The notes beneath the pieces were generated by a model that was not told the origin of the DNA, searched no databases, and worked only from the letters and a program-made list of their open reading frames with translations. This document shows, piece by piece, positions 40,756 through 49,328 of a stretch of DNA of 53,274 bases. Within the stretch, counting starts at the first letter, position 1. Each line of letters starts with the position of its first letter. The stretch lies in assembly GCA_038043285.1 (NCBI GenBank), contig JBBTCJ010000092.1, positions 1 through 53,274 of the forward strand, given 5' to 3'. Position numbers and translations under genes: made by a program. This DNA comes from JBBTCJ01 sp038043285. GTDB lineage: Bacteria; Planctomycetota; Phycisphaerae; UBA1845.

Positions 40756-41723
40756 GGCGTCTTCTCCTTTTCCTTGGCCTTTTCCTCCACCAGAGCCTGA
40801 CCCTCCCGGGCCACGCGCGAACGAAACAACGGGTCCGCTCCGGGAACCCGCACCACCGCGGTGAATTGGTCGGGAAGCAAGGGCCGACATTCCACGGGAT
40901 CCTGGTTCATGCAGGTGCAAAACTCCTCGTTGATCCGCTCCACGCCCTGCTCCTCTCCCACGGGGGCGCGCTCGCCGAATCCAATCGTCACCTGAATGAG
41001 CTGAGGCAACGGATTGTCGCCGAAGATCGTCCAGTCATCCCACCAGGAATACCCGTCGTAATAACAGAACCGAAGGAAATGGATATCCGGGGAATACAAT
41101 TCCTCCCAATTGATGTCCGGACCGGCGGAAGCGTTCTCCTCCGATTCCACCGATCCGAACAGTTCATCCAACAAAGCATCGGTCAGCTGGGTCTCATCGG
41201 GGGGGGCGCCCTCACCCTCCGCCGCGGCATCGGCTGCCCCGTCGCCGGCGCTGTCCAGCGGGGTCTCCGGACGGGGGATCAACTGTTCCACCCGGGCAAG
41301 GCCCAGGGAGGCTTTGTATCCGTCTTCGTGCAGAATGTCGGGGTGCCGCGCGGTCTTGTACTGAATCTGCACCAGATCGTACTGCGGCGACGGAGATTCG
41401 CCCGAAGGATCCGGCTGAGCCAGCTCGCGCCGAGGGACCCGGTACGTCGTCACCATGATCTCTTCCTGCCGCCCGATGATCCCCACGCCGTAATCTCGGG
41501 TCACCGCGGCCGCCTGCCGAATCTCGTCGCTGATGCGGTCCAGCACCACGCGGGCGAGCCGCAGCTTCCGCGCCTCCTCCAATCCCTGTTCCCGCGCGCT
41601 GACCGATGAGAAGTAGAACCAATAGGTCAACGACGAGACCACGGTCAGCAAACTCATCGCCAGCACGACCTCAAGAAGCGTAACCGCTCGACGCCGCTGG
41701 CCGGTTGGAGGGCCGGTGATCAT
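40752..41723 (-). CDS. gspJ: T2SS minor pseudopilin GspJ
   Basis: 323 residues, ATG 41723 overlapping the gspI stop as ATGA. The prepilin motif is RRRA followed by VTLLEVVLAMSLL, with Glu+5 present and Ala instead of Gly before the cleavage site. The long N-terminal helix continues to the helical segment REQGLEEARKLRLARVVLDRIS; the C-terminal two-thirds is a beta-rich globular domain (IHFLRFCYYDGYSWWDDW). A Glu/Ala-rich loop at about residues 155-185 is an insertion. GspJ builds the tip complex with GspI and GspK. Identity rests on order and architecture. Confidence 0.8.
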   Translation of the reverse strand: MITGPPTGQRRRAVTLLEVVLAMSLLTVVSSLTYWFYFSSVSAREQGLEEARKLRLARVVLDRISDEIRQAAAVTRDYGVGIIGRQEEIMVTTYRVPRRELAQPDPSGESPSPQYDLVQIQYKTARHPDILHEDGYKASLGLARVEQLIPRPETPLDSAGDGAADAAAEGEGAPPDETQLTDALLDELFGSVESEENASAGPDINWEELYSPDIHFLRFCYYDGYSWWDDWTIFGDNPLPQLIQVTIGFGERAPVGEEQGVERINEEFCTCMNQDPVECRPLLPDQFTAVVRVPGADPLFRSRVAREGQALVEEKAKEKEKTP

Positions 41724-42499
41724 TGTCCGCCTCCCGGTCCGCCCTCTTGCGGACCGTTCCCGTCGCCGCCCTCCCTCTCGAGTACCCCGCTTTCCCGCAG
41801 TTCCTCCAGAACCTCCGGCGGAAGCATCGCCTCCAGATCACCCAATTCCATATGCAGCGCGTCGAGAATGACCGGCAAGGCCTTGACCAAATCCTCGAAG
41901 TCCGCCCTTCCGAGAAACGATGGGTCAAACGATTGCGGATCGAGATTGGGAATGCCGGAATCGGCCAGCTTCCGGGAAACGTCGTCGAACTCCTCCTCGG
42001 TCAGACCGAAGTCCGCCGCCAGATTGAGCTTCGCCGGCGCGGGACGAAAGGCATAGGAGGTGTAAATCAACTCCGACTCGTCAAAGTCGAACGTGCCCTC
42101 CCGAAACTCGTCGTCCCGAACGTGATGCAACACGTCCAGGCGAAGACGGAACATGGCGTCGACCGACGTCTGTTCCGTGGTCATGATCCAACCCCAGTCG
42201 GGGTACCGAGGACCGAAATCCCCCTCGACCACCTCGTCGATCGAATCCAACTCCACCAGGCCGAGGTCCATCATGGCGAAATACTGCTCCGCCAGCAGCA
42301 GCGCCCGGAATTGCCGTTCCGATTTGCGAATGGAGGTCTGGGAATCATGCACCTGCGCGCCGATGACCGCCAAACCCACCACCAGCAAACCCGCCGCAAC
42401 AACAACCTCCAAAAGGATGTAGGCCGACCGCCGCACGGTCCCGCCGTCTCGGACCGCCGCACGCAACCCGAATTGCGAATGCCTCGCGTCACCTGTCAT
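41720..42499 (-). CDS. gspI: T2SS minor pseudopilin GspI-like
   Basis: 259 residues from ATG 42499, which overlaps the gspH stop as ATGA; the frame upstream is not needed. The prepilin segment is RRSA followed by YILLEVVVAAGLLVVGLAV, with Glu+5 present and Ala at -1. It is about twice the usual GspI length. The C-terminal half is acidic (LTEEEFDDVSRKLADSG; LGDLEAMLPPEVLEELRE) and ends in a Gly-rich tail. Position between gspH and gspJ and the residual helix suggest GspI, but the globular part does not look standard. Confidence 0.7.
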   Translation of the reverse strand: MTGDARHSQFGLRAAVRDGGTVRRSAYILLEVVVAAGLLVVGLAVIGAQVHDSQTSIRKSERQFRALLLAEQYFAMMDLGLVELDSIDEVVEGDFGPRYPDWGWIMTTEQTSVDAMFRLRLDVLHHVRDDEFREGTFDFDESELIYTSYAFRPAPAKLNLAADFGLTEEEFDDVSRKLADSGIPNLDPQSFDPSFLGRADFEDLVKALPVILDALHMELGDLEAMLPPEVLEELRESGVLEREGGDGNGPQEGGPGGGQ

Positions 42500-43344
42500 G
42501 GCGGCTTCACGCGAATGTCGCGCAACTCCAGAACGTCGTCCTCCGTCAATATCTCCTTTCGCAGGAAGTCCTGACGAAGCACGGCGGGCCAACCGTTCTC
42601 CTCAAACAGATCAAGCTCCTCCTGATGCAGCGGCCTCTGCAGCCAACACTGTCCGGTCGGCCCCTCCAGAATGACCTCAATCGTCGGATGCTCATCCAAT
42701 TCCAGCAGCTCGGTGTCCGGCGGCGCCTCGCTCAACACAAACGTCGCCCAATCACTCGTGCCGTCCGGTTCGATGTACAACGGCAGGCGCTCGAGTTGGA
42801 ACTTCTCCTTACGTTTTCTGACCGAAAACGCCTCCTCAATCTCCTCCGCCGCCCGTCGCCGCCGATCTTGAAGCGACGCAATCGTCTGCCGGCCCAGCCG
42901 AACCTCAAAACAACGCACCTCGCCGACAAGCGTTGCACCCGACGCCCAGGGCGCCGTCACCCGCTGAAACACCTCCGGCTCACGAAGCGGGTCGTCTTCC
43001 CGCTCAACCAGCGGCTGGGAATCGCCGCCCAGGAAATCCAATTCTCCGTCGCCGGGAAAACGAACGCGATATCGCTTCCCGTCAAAGGTGGCGTTCGCCC
43101 CCACCAAGGCCAGCAGGGTGCGAAATTGGTCGGCCGACGACGGCAGTTGCTGGGCCTTGACCTGTTGCGAAAAATTCGGGATGGCGAAGGCCGCAATGAT
43201 CGCCATCAAACCCGCCACCAGCAGTATTTCGAACAACGTGAATGCTGATCGCACCGCCGCTTTCGCACTTGCGCGGTCCTTTTGCAGGCAGCCGTTGATC
43301 TTTGCGGCATTCATGCCAAGTTTTGCCGCACACCGCGCGGCCAT
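42496..43344 (-). CDS. gspH: T2SS minor pseudopilin GspH-like
   Basis: 282 residues from ATG 43344, one base after the gspG stop; an in-frame ATG at 43314 is also possible. A long leader (about 35 residues) precedes the prepilin motif RSA followed by FTLFEILLVAGLMAIIAAFAIP, with Glu+5 present and Ala at -1. After the helix comes a GspH-type beta domain (FRTLLALVGANATFDGKRYRVRF). The long C-terminal part, with LYIEPDGTSDWATFVLSE, is charged and of unclear fold. GspH sits between the major pilin and the tip complex of the pseudopilus. Confidence 0.75.
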   Translation of the reverse strand: MAARCAAKLGMNAAKINGCLQKDRASAKAAVRSAFTLFEILLVAGLMAIIAAFAIPNFSQQVKAQQLPSSADQFRTLLALVGANATFDGKRYRVRFPGDGELDFLGGDSQPLVEREDDPLREPEVFQRVTAPWASGATLVGEVRCFEVRLGRQTIASLQDRRRRAAEEIEEAFSVRKRKEKFQLERLPLYIEPDGTSDWATFVLSEAPPDTELLELDEHPTIEVILEGPTGQCWLQRPLHQEELDLFEENGWPAVLRQDFLRKEILTEDDVLELRDIRVKPP

Positions 43345-43345
43345 C

Positions 43346-43807
43346 CTACCTTTCAATCCAGTTCTTGATGTCGTCGCTGCCTTCCTTGCCGCTGTCGTTC
43401 TTCCCGTCCGGGCCCCAGCTCCACAGATCATACCCGTCCTCGTTGATCTCACCGGGAGAACGATATTCAAACGGATTGCCCCACGGATCCTTCAAGGAAT
43501 CACCCGTTCCCTGCACATAGGGTCCGTTGAACCGCGCCTCGTCCACCTCACCCTTCTTTTTCAGCAAAATGCCCAGTCCCTGGTCGGTCTCGGGGTATTT
43601 GCCCAGATCCCATTTGTAACTGTCGAGAGCTTTGGAAAGCGAACCATTGGACAACACCGCCCCCTTGGTGATGTCGATCTTCGCCTTGTTCGCCTGCCCC
43701 ATCAGACTGGGAATGGCGAAGGCGGCCAACACCGCCAGAATCCCGGCCACCAGCAAAAGCTCCAAAAGCGTAAAAGCCGAACGACGCCTGCATACCCTGC
43801 GACCCAT
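43346..43807 (-). CDS. gspG: T2SS major pseudopilin GspG
   Basis: 153 residues from ATG 43807. Two ATGs lie six bases apart; AGGAG touches the first (43813) but stands seven bases before the second, which decides for 43807. The prepilin motif is RRRSA followed by FTLLELLLVAGILAVLAAFAIPSL, with Glu+5 present and Ala at -1. The C-terminal domain has the GspG hallmark calcium loop: DPWGNPFEYRSPGEINEDGYDLWSWGPDG. It forms the piston-like pseudopilus. Length and motifs are typical, so this is the firmest pilin assignment. Confidence 0.92.
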   Translation of the reverse strand: MGRRVCRRRSAFTLLELLLVAGILAVLAAFAIPSLMGQANKAKIDITKGAVLSNGSLSKALDSYKWDLGKYPETDQGLGILLKKKGEVDEARFNGPYVQGTGDSLKDPWGNPFEYRSPGEINEDGYDLWSWGPDGKNDSGKEGSDDIKNWIER

Positions 43808-43998
43808 GACCATTCTCCTATTGTCTTTCGCAACGCCAAAGAAACTCAGCTTCTCGGGGAACCAAAGGCTTTCAGCCTCGGCTGGGACACGCCCGTTCCA
43901 CGACCGGCGCAACCCCCAACAAATACTCCGCGTGACTCATTCGCGCGGTTGCCCTCTGCGTAAGGCGGCCTCGCCCGCCGGAAGCGTTCTCCCAACCA

Positions 43999-45198
43999 CT
44001 ACTTCACGCTCGACCCCATCGTCAGAATCGGAAGCAGCAGCGCAATCATGACCCCGCCGACCACCGTCGCCATCACCAGCAGCAGCACCGGCTCGATGAC
44101 CCGCACCGCAAGGTCCACCGCCCGCGCGGTGCGGGCTTCGTTGGTGTCGGCGATCTGCACCAGCACCTGCTCGAGGTTATTGCTCTCTTCCGCCACCGCG
44201 ATCATGTCCAGAATCGCCGCCGGAAACAGCTCGCTCTTGCTCAGCGGATCGGACAGCGCCGCCCCTTTTTTGACGCTCTCGCCGGCCTCGTCGATGACCT
44301 CCGCCAACACGTCGTTGCCCGCGGAGTCCCGCGCGATCCGCAACGCCTGAAGAATCGGAACGCCGTTGTGCAGCAGCGTGCCCAGAATGCGGCAGAAGCG
44401 GCAGATCGCCACCATGGTCACGATTCTGCCCAACACCGGGGCGCGGAGCTTGAAGCGTTCGAAGAGCCTTCTGCCTCCCTCCGTCTTGATCCAGGACACC
44501 GCGCCGACCGCGACCACGCCCGCGACCACGATCATCGGCACGTAATGTTGCGTCAGCAGGTCACAAGCGGCGAAGACCACCTGGGTCAGAATGTTGAAGG
44601 ACTCCGGGCGAAGGTACGAGCGAAGCTTGGGTACCACGAACCCCATGATGAAAATGAGCACGCCCGATCCGAAGAACACCAGGATCGACGGGTAGATCAT
44701 CGCCCCGCGAACCTTGTTGCGAAGCTCGTCCTGCTTCTCCAGGAAGATCGAAATACGGTGCAACACGTCCTCCAGAAAGCCGCCCTGCTCGCCCGCGCGA
44801 ACCATCGAGGAGTGCAGCGGCGAGAACACGCGGGGATGCTTGGCCATCGCCTCACCCAGCGGCTGCCCACCGGCAACGTCCTCGCGAAGCTCCTTCACCA
44901 TCTGCGCCAGAGTCCCACGAGAACCCTTTCCCGAAAGCACGTCCAACGCGCGAAGAATCGGCACCCCCGCGCGCAACAGGTCGGCCAACTGACTATAGAA
45001 GGTCGTCAGGTCGGCCCGCTTCACCCGCCGACCGCGGACCAGCGGCATTTTGCCCGACCGCGCTCCATCGCTGACCTGGATCGGATAGAGCGCCTGCTCC
45101 TCAAGCATACGCAACGCAACGAGGTAGCTCTCCGCCGTCAGAACGCCGGCCTGTTCCTTCCCGTTTTTGCCGACAGCACGGTACGAGAAGCTGGGCAT
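43999..45198 (-). CDS. gspF: T2SS inner-membrane platform protein GspF
   Basis: 399 residues from ATG 45198, with AGGAG seven bases upstream. The start MPSFSYRAVGKNGKEQAGVL is typical of GspF/PilC. Two repeated T2SSF domains are visible at about residues 60-185 (FYSQLADLLRAGVPILRALDVL) and 260-385 (FCRILGTLLHNGVPILQALRIA), with three membrane helices. GspF anchors the pseudopilus assembly platform and contacts GspE. It is the first gene of the minus-strand series; unlike most T2SS operons, no gspE precedes it. The 191-base gap to gspG contains no gene. Confidence 0.92.
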   Translation of the reverse strand: MPSFSYRAVGKNGKEQAGVLTAESYLVALRMLEEQALYPIQVSDGARSGKMPLVRGRRVKRADLTTFYSQLADLLRAGVPILRALDVLSGKGSRGTLAQMVKELREDVAGGQPLGEAMAKHPRVFSPLHSSMVRAGEQGGFLEDVLHRISIFLEKQDELRNKVRGAMIYPSILVFFGSGVLIFIMGFVVPKLRSYLRPESFNILTQVVFAACDLLTQHYVPMIVVAGVVAVGAVSWIKTEGGRRLFERFKLRAPVLGRIVTMVAICRFCRILGTLLHNGVPILQALRIARDSAGNDVLAEVIDEAGESVKKGAALSDPLSKSELFPAAILDMIAVAEESNNLEQVLVQIADTNEARTARAVDLAVRVIEPVLLLVMATVVGGVMIALLLPILTMGSSVK

Positions 45199-45584
45199 TA
45201 GTCGCTCCTGCCTTCGCGGCAGCCAAATCTTACAGCACGAATGCAAACATGATCGGTCTGGCGGAGGTGAGCCGGGAACCGCCCCCTCCGCGACGTGCGC
45301 AGCCTGAACGGTTTTCGACCCTCCATGGTCTCATTCCCGCGGGACGGTCCGAGAAAAACGCCCGGATTCTCCGCCAACCTAACTTTTTGCGGTCGCGGCG
45401 TCAAATCGGCCCGTGCCCAGATTGACAGAGGCGGGCGCGTGGCCGGTTCCCATCCGCCGGTCCGCCTATTTTACACCATGACGCTAGCCGTGATTGCAGC
45501 CCGATGGGACGGCTCAATCCACGCCTCAGCCTCGGACGACCGTGCCGGAACGGGCATCCGCATCGGCGAGACGGCGCCCACGCG
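45199..45584. other. Intergenic region between cmk and gspF
   Basis: 386 bases without a supported gene. On the minus strand there is a TAAAAT (about 45470-45476) within TGTAAAAT that might be a -10 element for the T2SS operon, leaving a leader of about 270 bases, but no good -35 was found. GC-rich short dyads are present and no riboswitch was recognised. Confidence 0.4.
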
Positions 45585-46256
45585 CTACGGCGTCTTGTGG
45601 ATTCGTTTCTCGACGTGACCGGCAAGAAGCTCAACGACCTCGGCAATGGTGCGGCGCGTGGTGTCGATGACCACGGCGGCGCCCGAACGCAGCAGCGGTT
45701 CCCATTGTTTGGCATCGACCCCGTCGCGGGTAACGATGTTGCGGCGAACCTCTTCGAGGGTGACGTTTTCGCCGTCGACCGTCATCTCGTGGAAGCGTCG
45801 TTCCGCTCGTTGATCGACCCCGGCGTCGAGAACGAACTTCACGTCGGCGTCGGGGAAAACGACGCTGCCCTGATCGCGCCCTTCGGTGACAAACGAGCCG
45901 AGAGAGCACCCGATCCGCCGTTGCTCCTGCACGAGAATCCGTCGGACCGCCGGATTGCCGGCCACCTTCGAGGTGACGGCGCTGACGGCCATCGTGCGAA
46001 TGGCTTCGCTGACGTCATGCCCGTCGACCCGCACGCGGGCGAAGGTCGGACCGCAGTCGAGTTCGATCTGCACGCTCTTGGCCAACTCGACGACGGCTTG
46101 TTCGTCGGAAAAATCGATCCCGCGTTGCCACCCGGCGTAGGCCAGCGCCCGATACATGGCCCCGGTGTCAAGATATGGCACTTCCAGCCTGGCCGCCAGC
46201 TTTCTGGCGGCGGTGCTCTTGCCCGACCCAGCCGGTCCGTCGATGGTGACGATCAT
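45585..46256 (-). CDS. cmk: Cytidylate kinase
   Basis: 223 residues. The P-loop is GPAGSGKST at residues 7-15, followed by the CMP-binding YLDTGAMYRALAY and the lid-type segment TEGRDQGSVVFPDADVKFVLDA. It phosphorylates CMP and dCMP with ATP in the cytoplasm, feeding CTP/dCTP synthesis. Length and motifs match the bacterial family. TATAAT lies only eight bases before the start codon and no ribosome-binding site is visible, so the mRNA is probably leaderless. It diverges from the YgiQ-like gene. Confidence 0.95.
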   Translation of the reverse strand: MIVTIDGPAGSGKSTAARKLAARLEVPYLDTGAMYRALAYAGWQRGIDFSDEQAVVELAKSVQIELDCGPTFARVRVDGHDVSEAIRTMAVSAVTSKVAGNPAVRRILVQEQRRIGCSLGSFVTEGRDQGSVVFPDADVKFVLDAGVDQRAERRFHEMTVDGENVTLEEVRRNIVTRDGVDAKQWEPLLRSGAAVVIDTTRRTIAEVVELLAGHVEKRIHKTP

Positions 46257-46264
46257 CGGAGGGC

Positions 46265-46270
46265 ATTATA
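46265..46270 (-). promoter_or_regulatory. Consensus -10 element of cmk, leaderless start
   Basis: TATAAT on the minus strand, with eight bases between it and the cmk ATG at 46256. Normal initiation six to eight bases downstream would place the transcript start at or next to the ATG. The -35 region is weak (CCTGTC about 17 bases upstream). Confidence 0.6.
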
Positions 46271-46472
46271 CGGAATCCTCGTGGCCAGACAGGCCGCCGC
46301 AACGTCAGAGGGGGCGCTTTTTCGCCCCAGGATTGCCCGATTGATCCGGCGCAGATAGACTGGCGGACTTGGCGACCCAGTGGTGAACAACCGCTGGGCC
46401 GGCGACGTCAAGGGGTCATTCCGCGAGTCCCGGTTGTCCGGGGCGGACGGAGCGGACTCAAAGGGGTCTGAT

Positions 46473-48755
46473 ATGGTTTCCGACGGCCACGCGGCCGGGT
46501 ATTCGCCGGGCTTTTTCAACCCCACGCCATTCATTCAACTAGGCATTCCGTCGCCTGGGAGGCTCGGCGCGAGAGCGCCATCAAGGCCCGTGCCGCGCGC
46601 CGACGAGACGCGTGCCCGGCCGCACGACCCGCGGCTGGCCGGGAGCAGGGCCACCGGAGCTTCTTCCAGTCCGAGCCCGCTTCTCCCCATGACCATGGAC
46701 GAAGCGCGTCAACGCGGCTGGAACGAGATCGACGTGGTTTTCATCACCGGCGACGCGTACATCGATCATCCGAGCTTCGCTACCGCAATCCTCGGTCGCG
46801 TGTTGGAAGCCTGCGGTTTTCGCGTCGGCATCGTCGCCCAGCCGGACTGGCATACCTGCGAGCCGTGGAAGACCTTCGGTCGCCCGCGCCTCTTCTTCGC
46901 CGTCAGCGCGGGCAACATGGACTCGATGATCAACCACTACACGGCCAACAAAAAGGTCCGAAACGACGACGCCTATTCTCCCGGCGGGCGCGTCGGCCTG
47001 CGGCCCGATCGGGCTACGCTCGCCTACTGCCAGCGTGCCCGCGAAGCCCACAAGGGCGTTCCGATCATCGCCGGCGGCGTCGAGGCAAGCCTGCGCCGCC
47101 TCGCCCACTACGACTACTGGAGCGACACCGTGCGTCGCTCGATCCTGCTGGATTCCAAGGCCGATCTTGTCGCCTTCGGCATGGGCGAATCCACGATCGT
47201 CGAGATCGCGCGGCGACTCGCGGCAGGCGAGAACGTCCACGACCTTCGCGACATGCCCGGAATCGCCTATGCCCTCGGCGCCGGCGAATCCAAGAGACTG
47301 CGGGAATCAAACGATTCATGCCGCAGCCCAAGGGCAATCGACAATCGGCAATCCGCATTCCCTCCTCACGGTCGTGGCTGCGTTCAAACAACGCCCTCTG
47401 AAACATGCTCCAAGCCCATCGGTTCTCGCAGCGCGGATGACGGGTCGTGCGTCGTTCTCCCATCCTTTGAAGAGGCGAAGTCGGACAAGTACGCCTTCGC
47501 GGAAGCCACCCGGCTCATTCACCTGGAGACCAACCCCTACAACGCCCGCCGATTGGTCCAATTCCACGGCGACCAAGCCGTCGTCTGCAACCCGCCTCGG
47601 CTCCCCGAATCGCGCGCGGCGATGGACTTCTTCTACGATCTGCCCTACACGCGCAAGGCCCATCCCACCTACAAGGAGCCAATCCCGGCCTTCCAGGTCA
47701 TCAAGGATTCGGTCACCATCATGCGCGGGTGCTTCGGCGGCTGCACCTATTGCTCGATCACCACCCATCAGGGGCGCATCATCCAATCGCGCAGCAAAGA
47801 CTCGATCGTCCGCGAGGTGGCCGTCATGGGGCGATCCAAGGACTTCAAAGGCGTGGTCAGTGACCTCGGCGGACCGACGGCCAACATGTACGAAATGCGC
47901 TGCGTTCGCCCGGAGATCGAGGCCATCTGCCGCCGACTCTCCTGCGTCCACCCCAGGATTTGCCCGTTGCTGGGGACCGATCACTCGCCGCTGATCGAAG
48001 TCATGCGCGAAACGCGCAGGCAGAAGGGCATCCGCAAGGTCTTCGTGGCCAGCGGCGTGCGCATGGACCTCGCGCGGCTGTCACCGGAGTACATGCGGGA
48101 ACTGGCGGAGCATCACGTCGGCGGACATTTGAAGGTCGCCCAGGAACATACCGATCCCACCACCCTGGAAATGATGAAGCGCCCGGAGCCGGGAACGTTC
48201 GTCGATTTTGACCGCAAGTTCCGCGCCGCTTCGAAAGCGGCGTCGAAGGAGCAATACCTCGTTCCCTATTTTATCTCCGCCCATCCCGGCAGTGACATCC
48301 GTTCTATGATCGACCTCGCGCTCTTCCTGAAGCGCAACGGTTACCGCCCCGAGCAGGTGCAGGATTTCATCCCCGCCCCGTTCGACGTGGCCGCCTGCAT
48401 GTTCCACACCGGGTTGGACCCGTTCACGAAAAAGCCGGTGTTCGTGGCCAAACACCTGCGCGACCGGAAGCTTCAGCGGGCGCTGATGCAGTTCTTCAAG
48501 CCGGAGAACTACTTTATGGTTCGCAAGATTCTGCTCGACGCCGGCCGCAAAGATCTCATCGGCGATGGATGCGACGCGCTGATCCCAACACATCCGCCGC
48601 GCGAAGCCCTCGAAGCTCGCCAGCGTCAGGCGCAACGCCTCGCCTCAGACGGTGATTCGTCAACCAATTCGCCCGACGAAGATCACTACCACTCCCCGCG
48701 CAGAACCCCCGGCCTAGGCTACCGCCCGAAACGACCGACGGCCCGACGCAAGTAG
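46473..48755 (+). CDS. ygiQ: YgiQ-family (UPF0313) radical SAM protein
   Basis: 760 residues from ATG 46473, with AAAGGGG six bases upstream; a GTG at 46380 would lengthen it. The family opening LLPMTMDEARQRGWNEIDVV and ITGDAYIDHPSFA are present, as are NMDSMINHYTANKK and AHYDYWSDTVRRS. The radical SAM cluster motif is CFGGCTYC (Cx3Cx2C) in MRGCFGGCTYCSIT, followed by GGPTANMY and ASGVRMDL. It binds [4Fe-4S] and S-adenosylmethionine; the physiological reaction is not established. A variable linker at about residues 275-330 is built from repeat-derived DNA. Its Fe-S cluster gives a loose functional link to the isc genes. Confidence 0.9.
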   Translation: MVSDGHAAGYSPGFFNPTPFIQLGIPSPGRLGARAPSRPVPRADETRARPHDPRLAGSRATGASSSPSPLLPMTMDEARQRGWNEIDVVFITGDAYIDHPSFATAILGRVLEACGFRVGIVAQPDWHTCEPWKTFGRPRLFFAVSAGNMDSMINHYTANKKVRNDDAYSPGGRVGLRPDRATLAYCQRAREAHKGVPIIAGGVEASLRRLAHYDYWSDTVRRSILLDSKADLVAFGMGESTIVEIARRLAAGENVHDLRDMPGIAYALGAGESKRLRESNDSCRSPRAIDNRQSAFPPHGRGCVQTTPSETCSKPIGSRSADDGSCVVLPSFEEAKSDKYAFAEATRLIHLETNPYNARRLVQFHGDQAVVCNPPRLPESRAAMDFFYDLPYTRKAHPTYKEPIPAFQVIKDSVTIMRGCFGGCTYCSITTHQGRIIQSRSKDSIVREVAVMGRSKDFKGVVSDLGGPTANMYEMRCVRPEIEAICRRLSCVHPRICPLLGTDHSPLIEVMRETRRQKGIRKVFVASGVRMDLARLSPEYMRELAEHHVGGHLKVAQEHTDPTTLEMMKRPEPGTFVDFDRKFRAASKAASKEQYLVPYFISAHPGSDIRSMIDLALFLKRNGYRPEQVQDFIPAPFDVAACMFHTGLDPFTKKPVFVAKHLRDRKLQRALMQFFKPENYFMVRKILLDAGRKDLIGDGCDALIPTHPPREALEARQRQAQRLASDGDSSTNSPDEDHYHSPRRTPGLGYRPKRPTARRK
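47335..47390. repeat. Remnants of repeat families B and C inside the YgiQ-like gene
   Basis: Positions 47335-47362 carry CAATCGACAATCGGCAATC followed by CGCATTCC, resembling the family B units. Positions 47364-47390 carry CTCACGGTCGTGGCTGCG and TTCAAACA, resembling the family C element (CTCACGGTCGCGGCTGTG, TTTGAACA). Both are translated in frame within a linker that is variable in the family. Confidence 0.5.
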
Positions 48756-49328
48756 TCTTCGTTGGTCGAGCGCCGGGAAAACTCGCCAACCTCCAGCTTG
48801 ATCGTGGCAGACTTGCCTGTTTTCACTATCCGCCCTGAGGTCGAAGGCCTCACTGACCCCCGACCCGGCCCATTCCGGGCGTCCACCGGCGGCCCCACAT
48901 CCGAGCGTCCAGGCATGAAGCTGCGTGGAACCGCCATCCTGGTCTGCGAAATTTTTTTGAACTTCTTCGTGAGTAAGCGGGACGGATCAAGCTTTACATC
49001 TCAGAGGCGTTCGTGACGCGCGCCGAGGGCCGGCGGGCATCCTGCTCCGTTCTATTGGCTCTCCCCTGCGTTCAGCCGGGCGTCAATTGCTAGTTTAACT
49101 AGTCGGCGACATTGCGCGCTTCCTTCGTGTCCAAGCGTGTCGGGGCGGCGCCTTGAGCTCAACCACTAGCAGAACCAAAGAAACTGATCGCTCTTGCGAC
49201 TTGCGCTCATTCTCTGGGCGTCAAGCCGCGATGGGCATGCCCGGTTGGCGCTCGAGCCGGGAGGTGAAGCACGCATCGAGCAAACGGATGAAGGTCCATT
49301 GGGTTGGGGTTGGCTAGGAGGCAGAACA
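48756..49328. other. Long gene-free region before the giant secreted protein
   Basis: 573 bases with lower GC than the window average. Seen here: a T7 run at about 48951-48957 that might end the ygiQ transcript (no strong stem before it), a perfect palindrome CTAGTT-T-AACTAG at about 49090-49102, and AGGAGG at about 49316-49321 serving the next gene. The 84-residue frame at 48762-49016 has no recognisable features. A long 5' leader is possible. Confidence 0.45.

Noticed and set aside
48762..49016. 84-codon frame after the YgiQ-like gene
   Set aside because: Its composition is unremarkable, no ribosome-binding site or family was recognised, and it covers a T-rich stretch that may be part of a transcript end.
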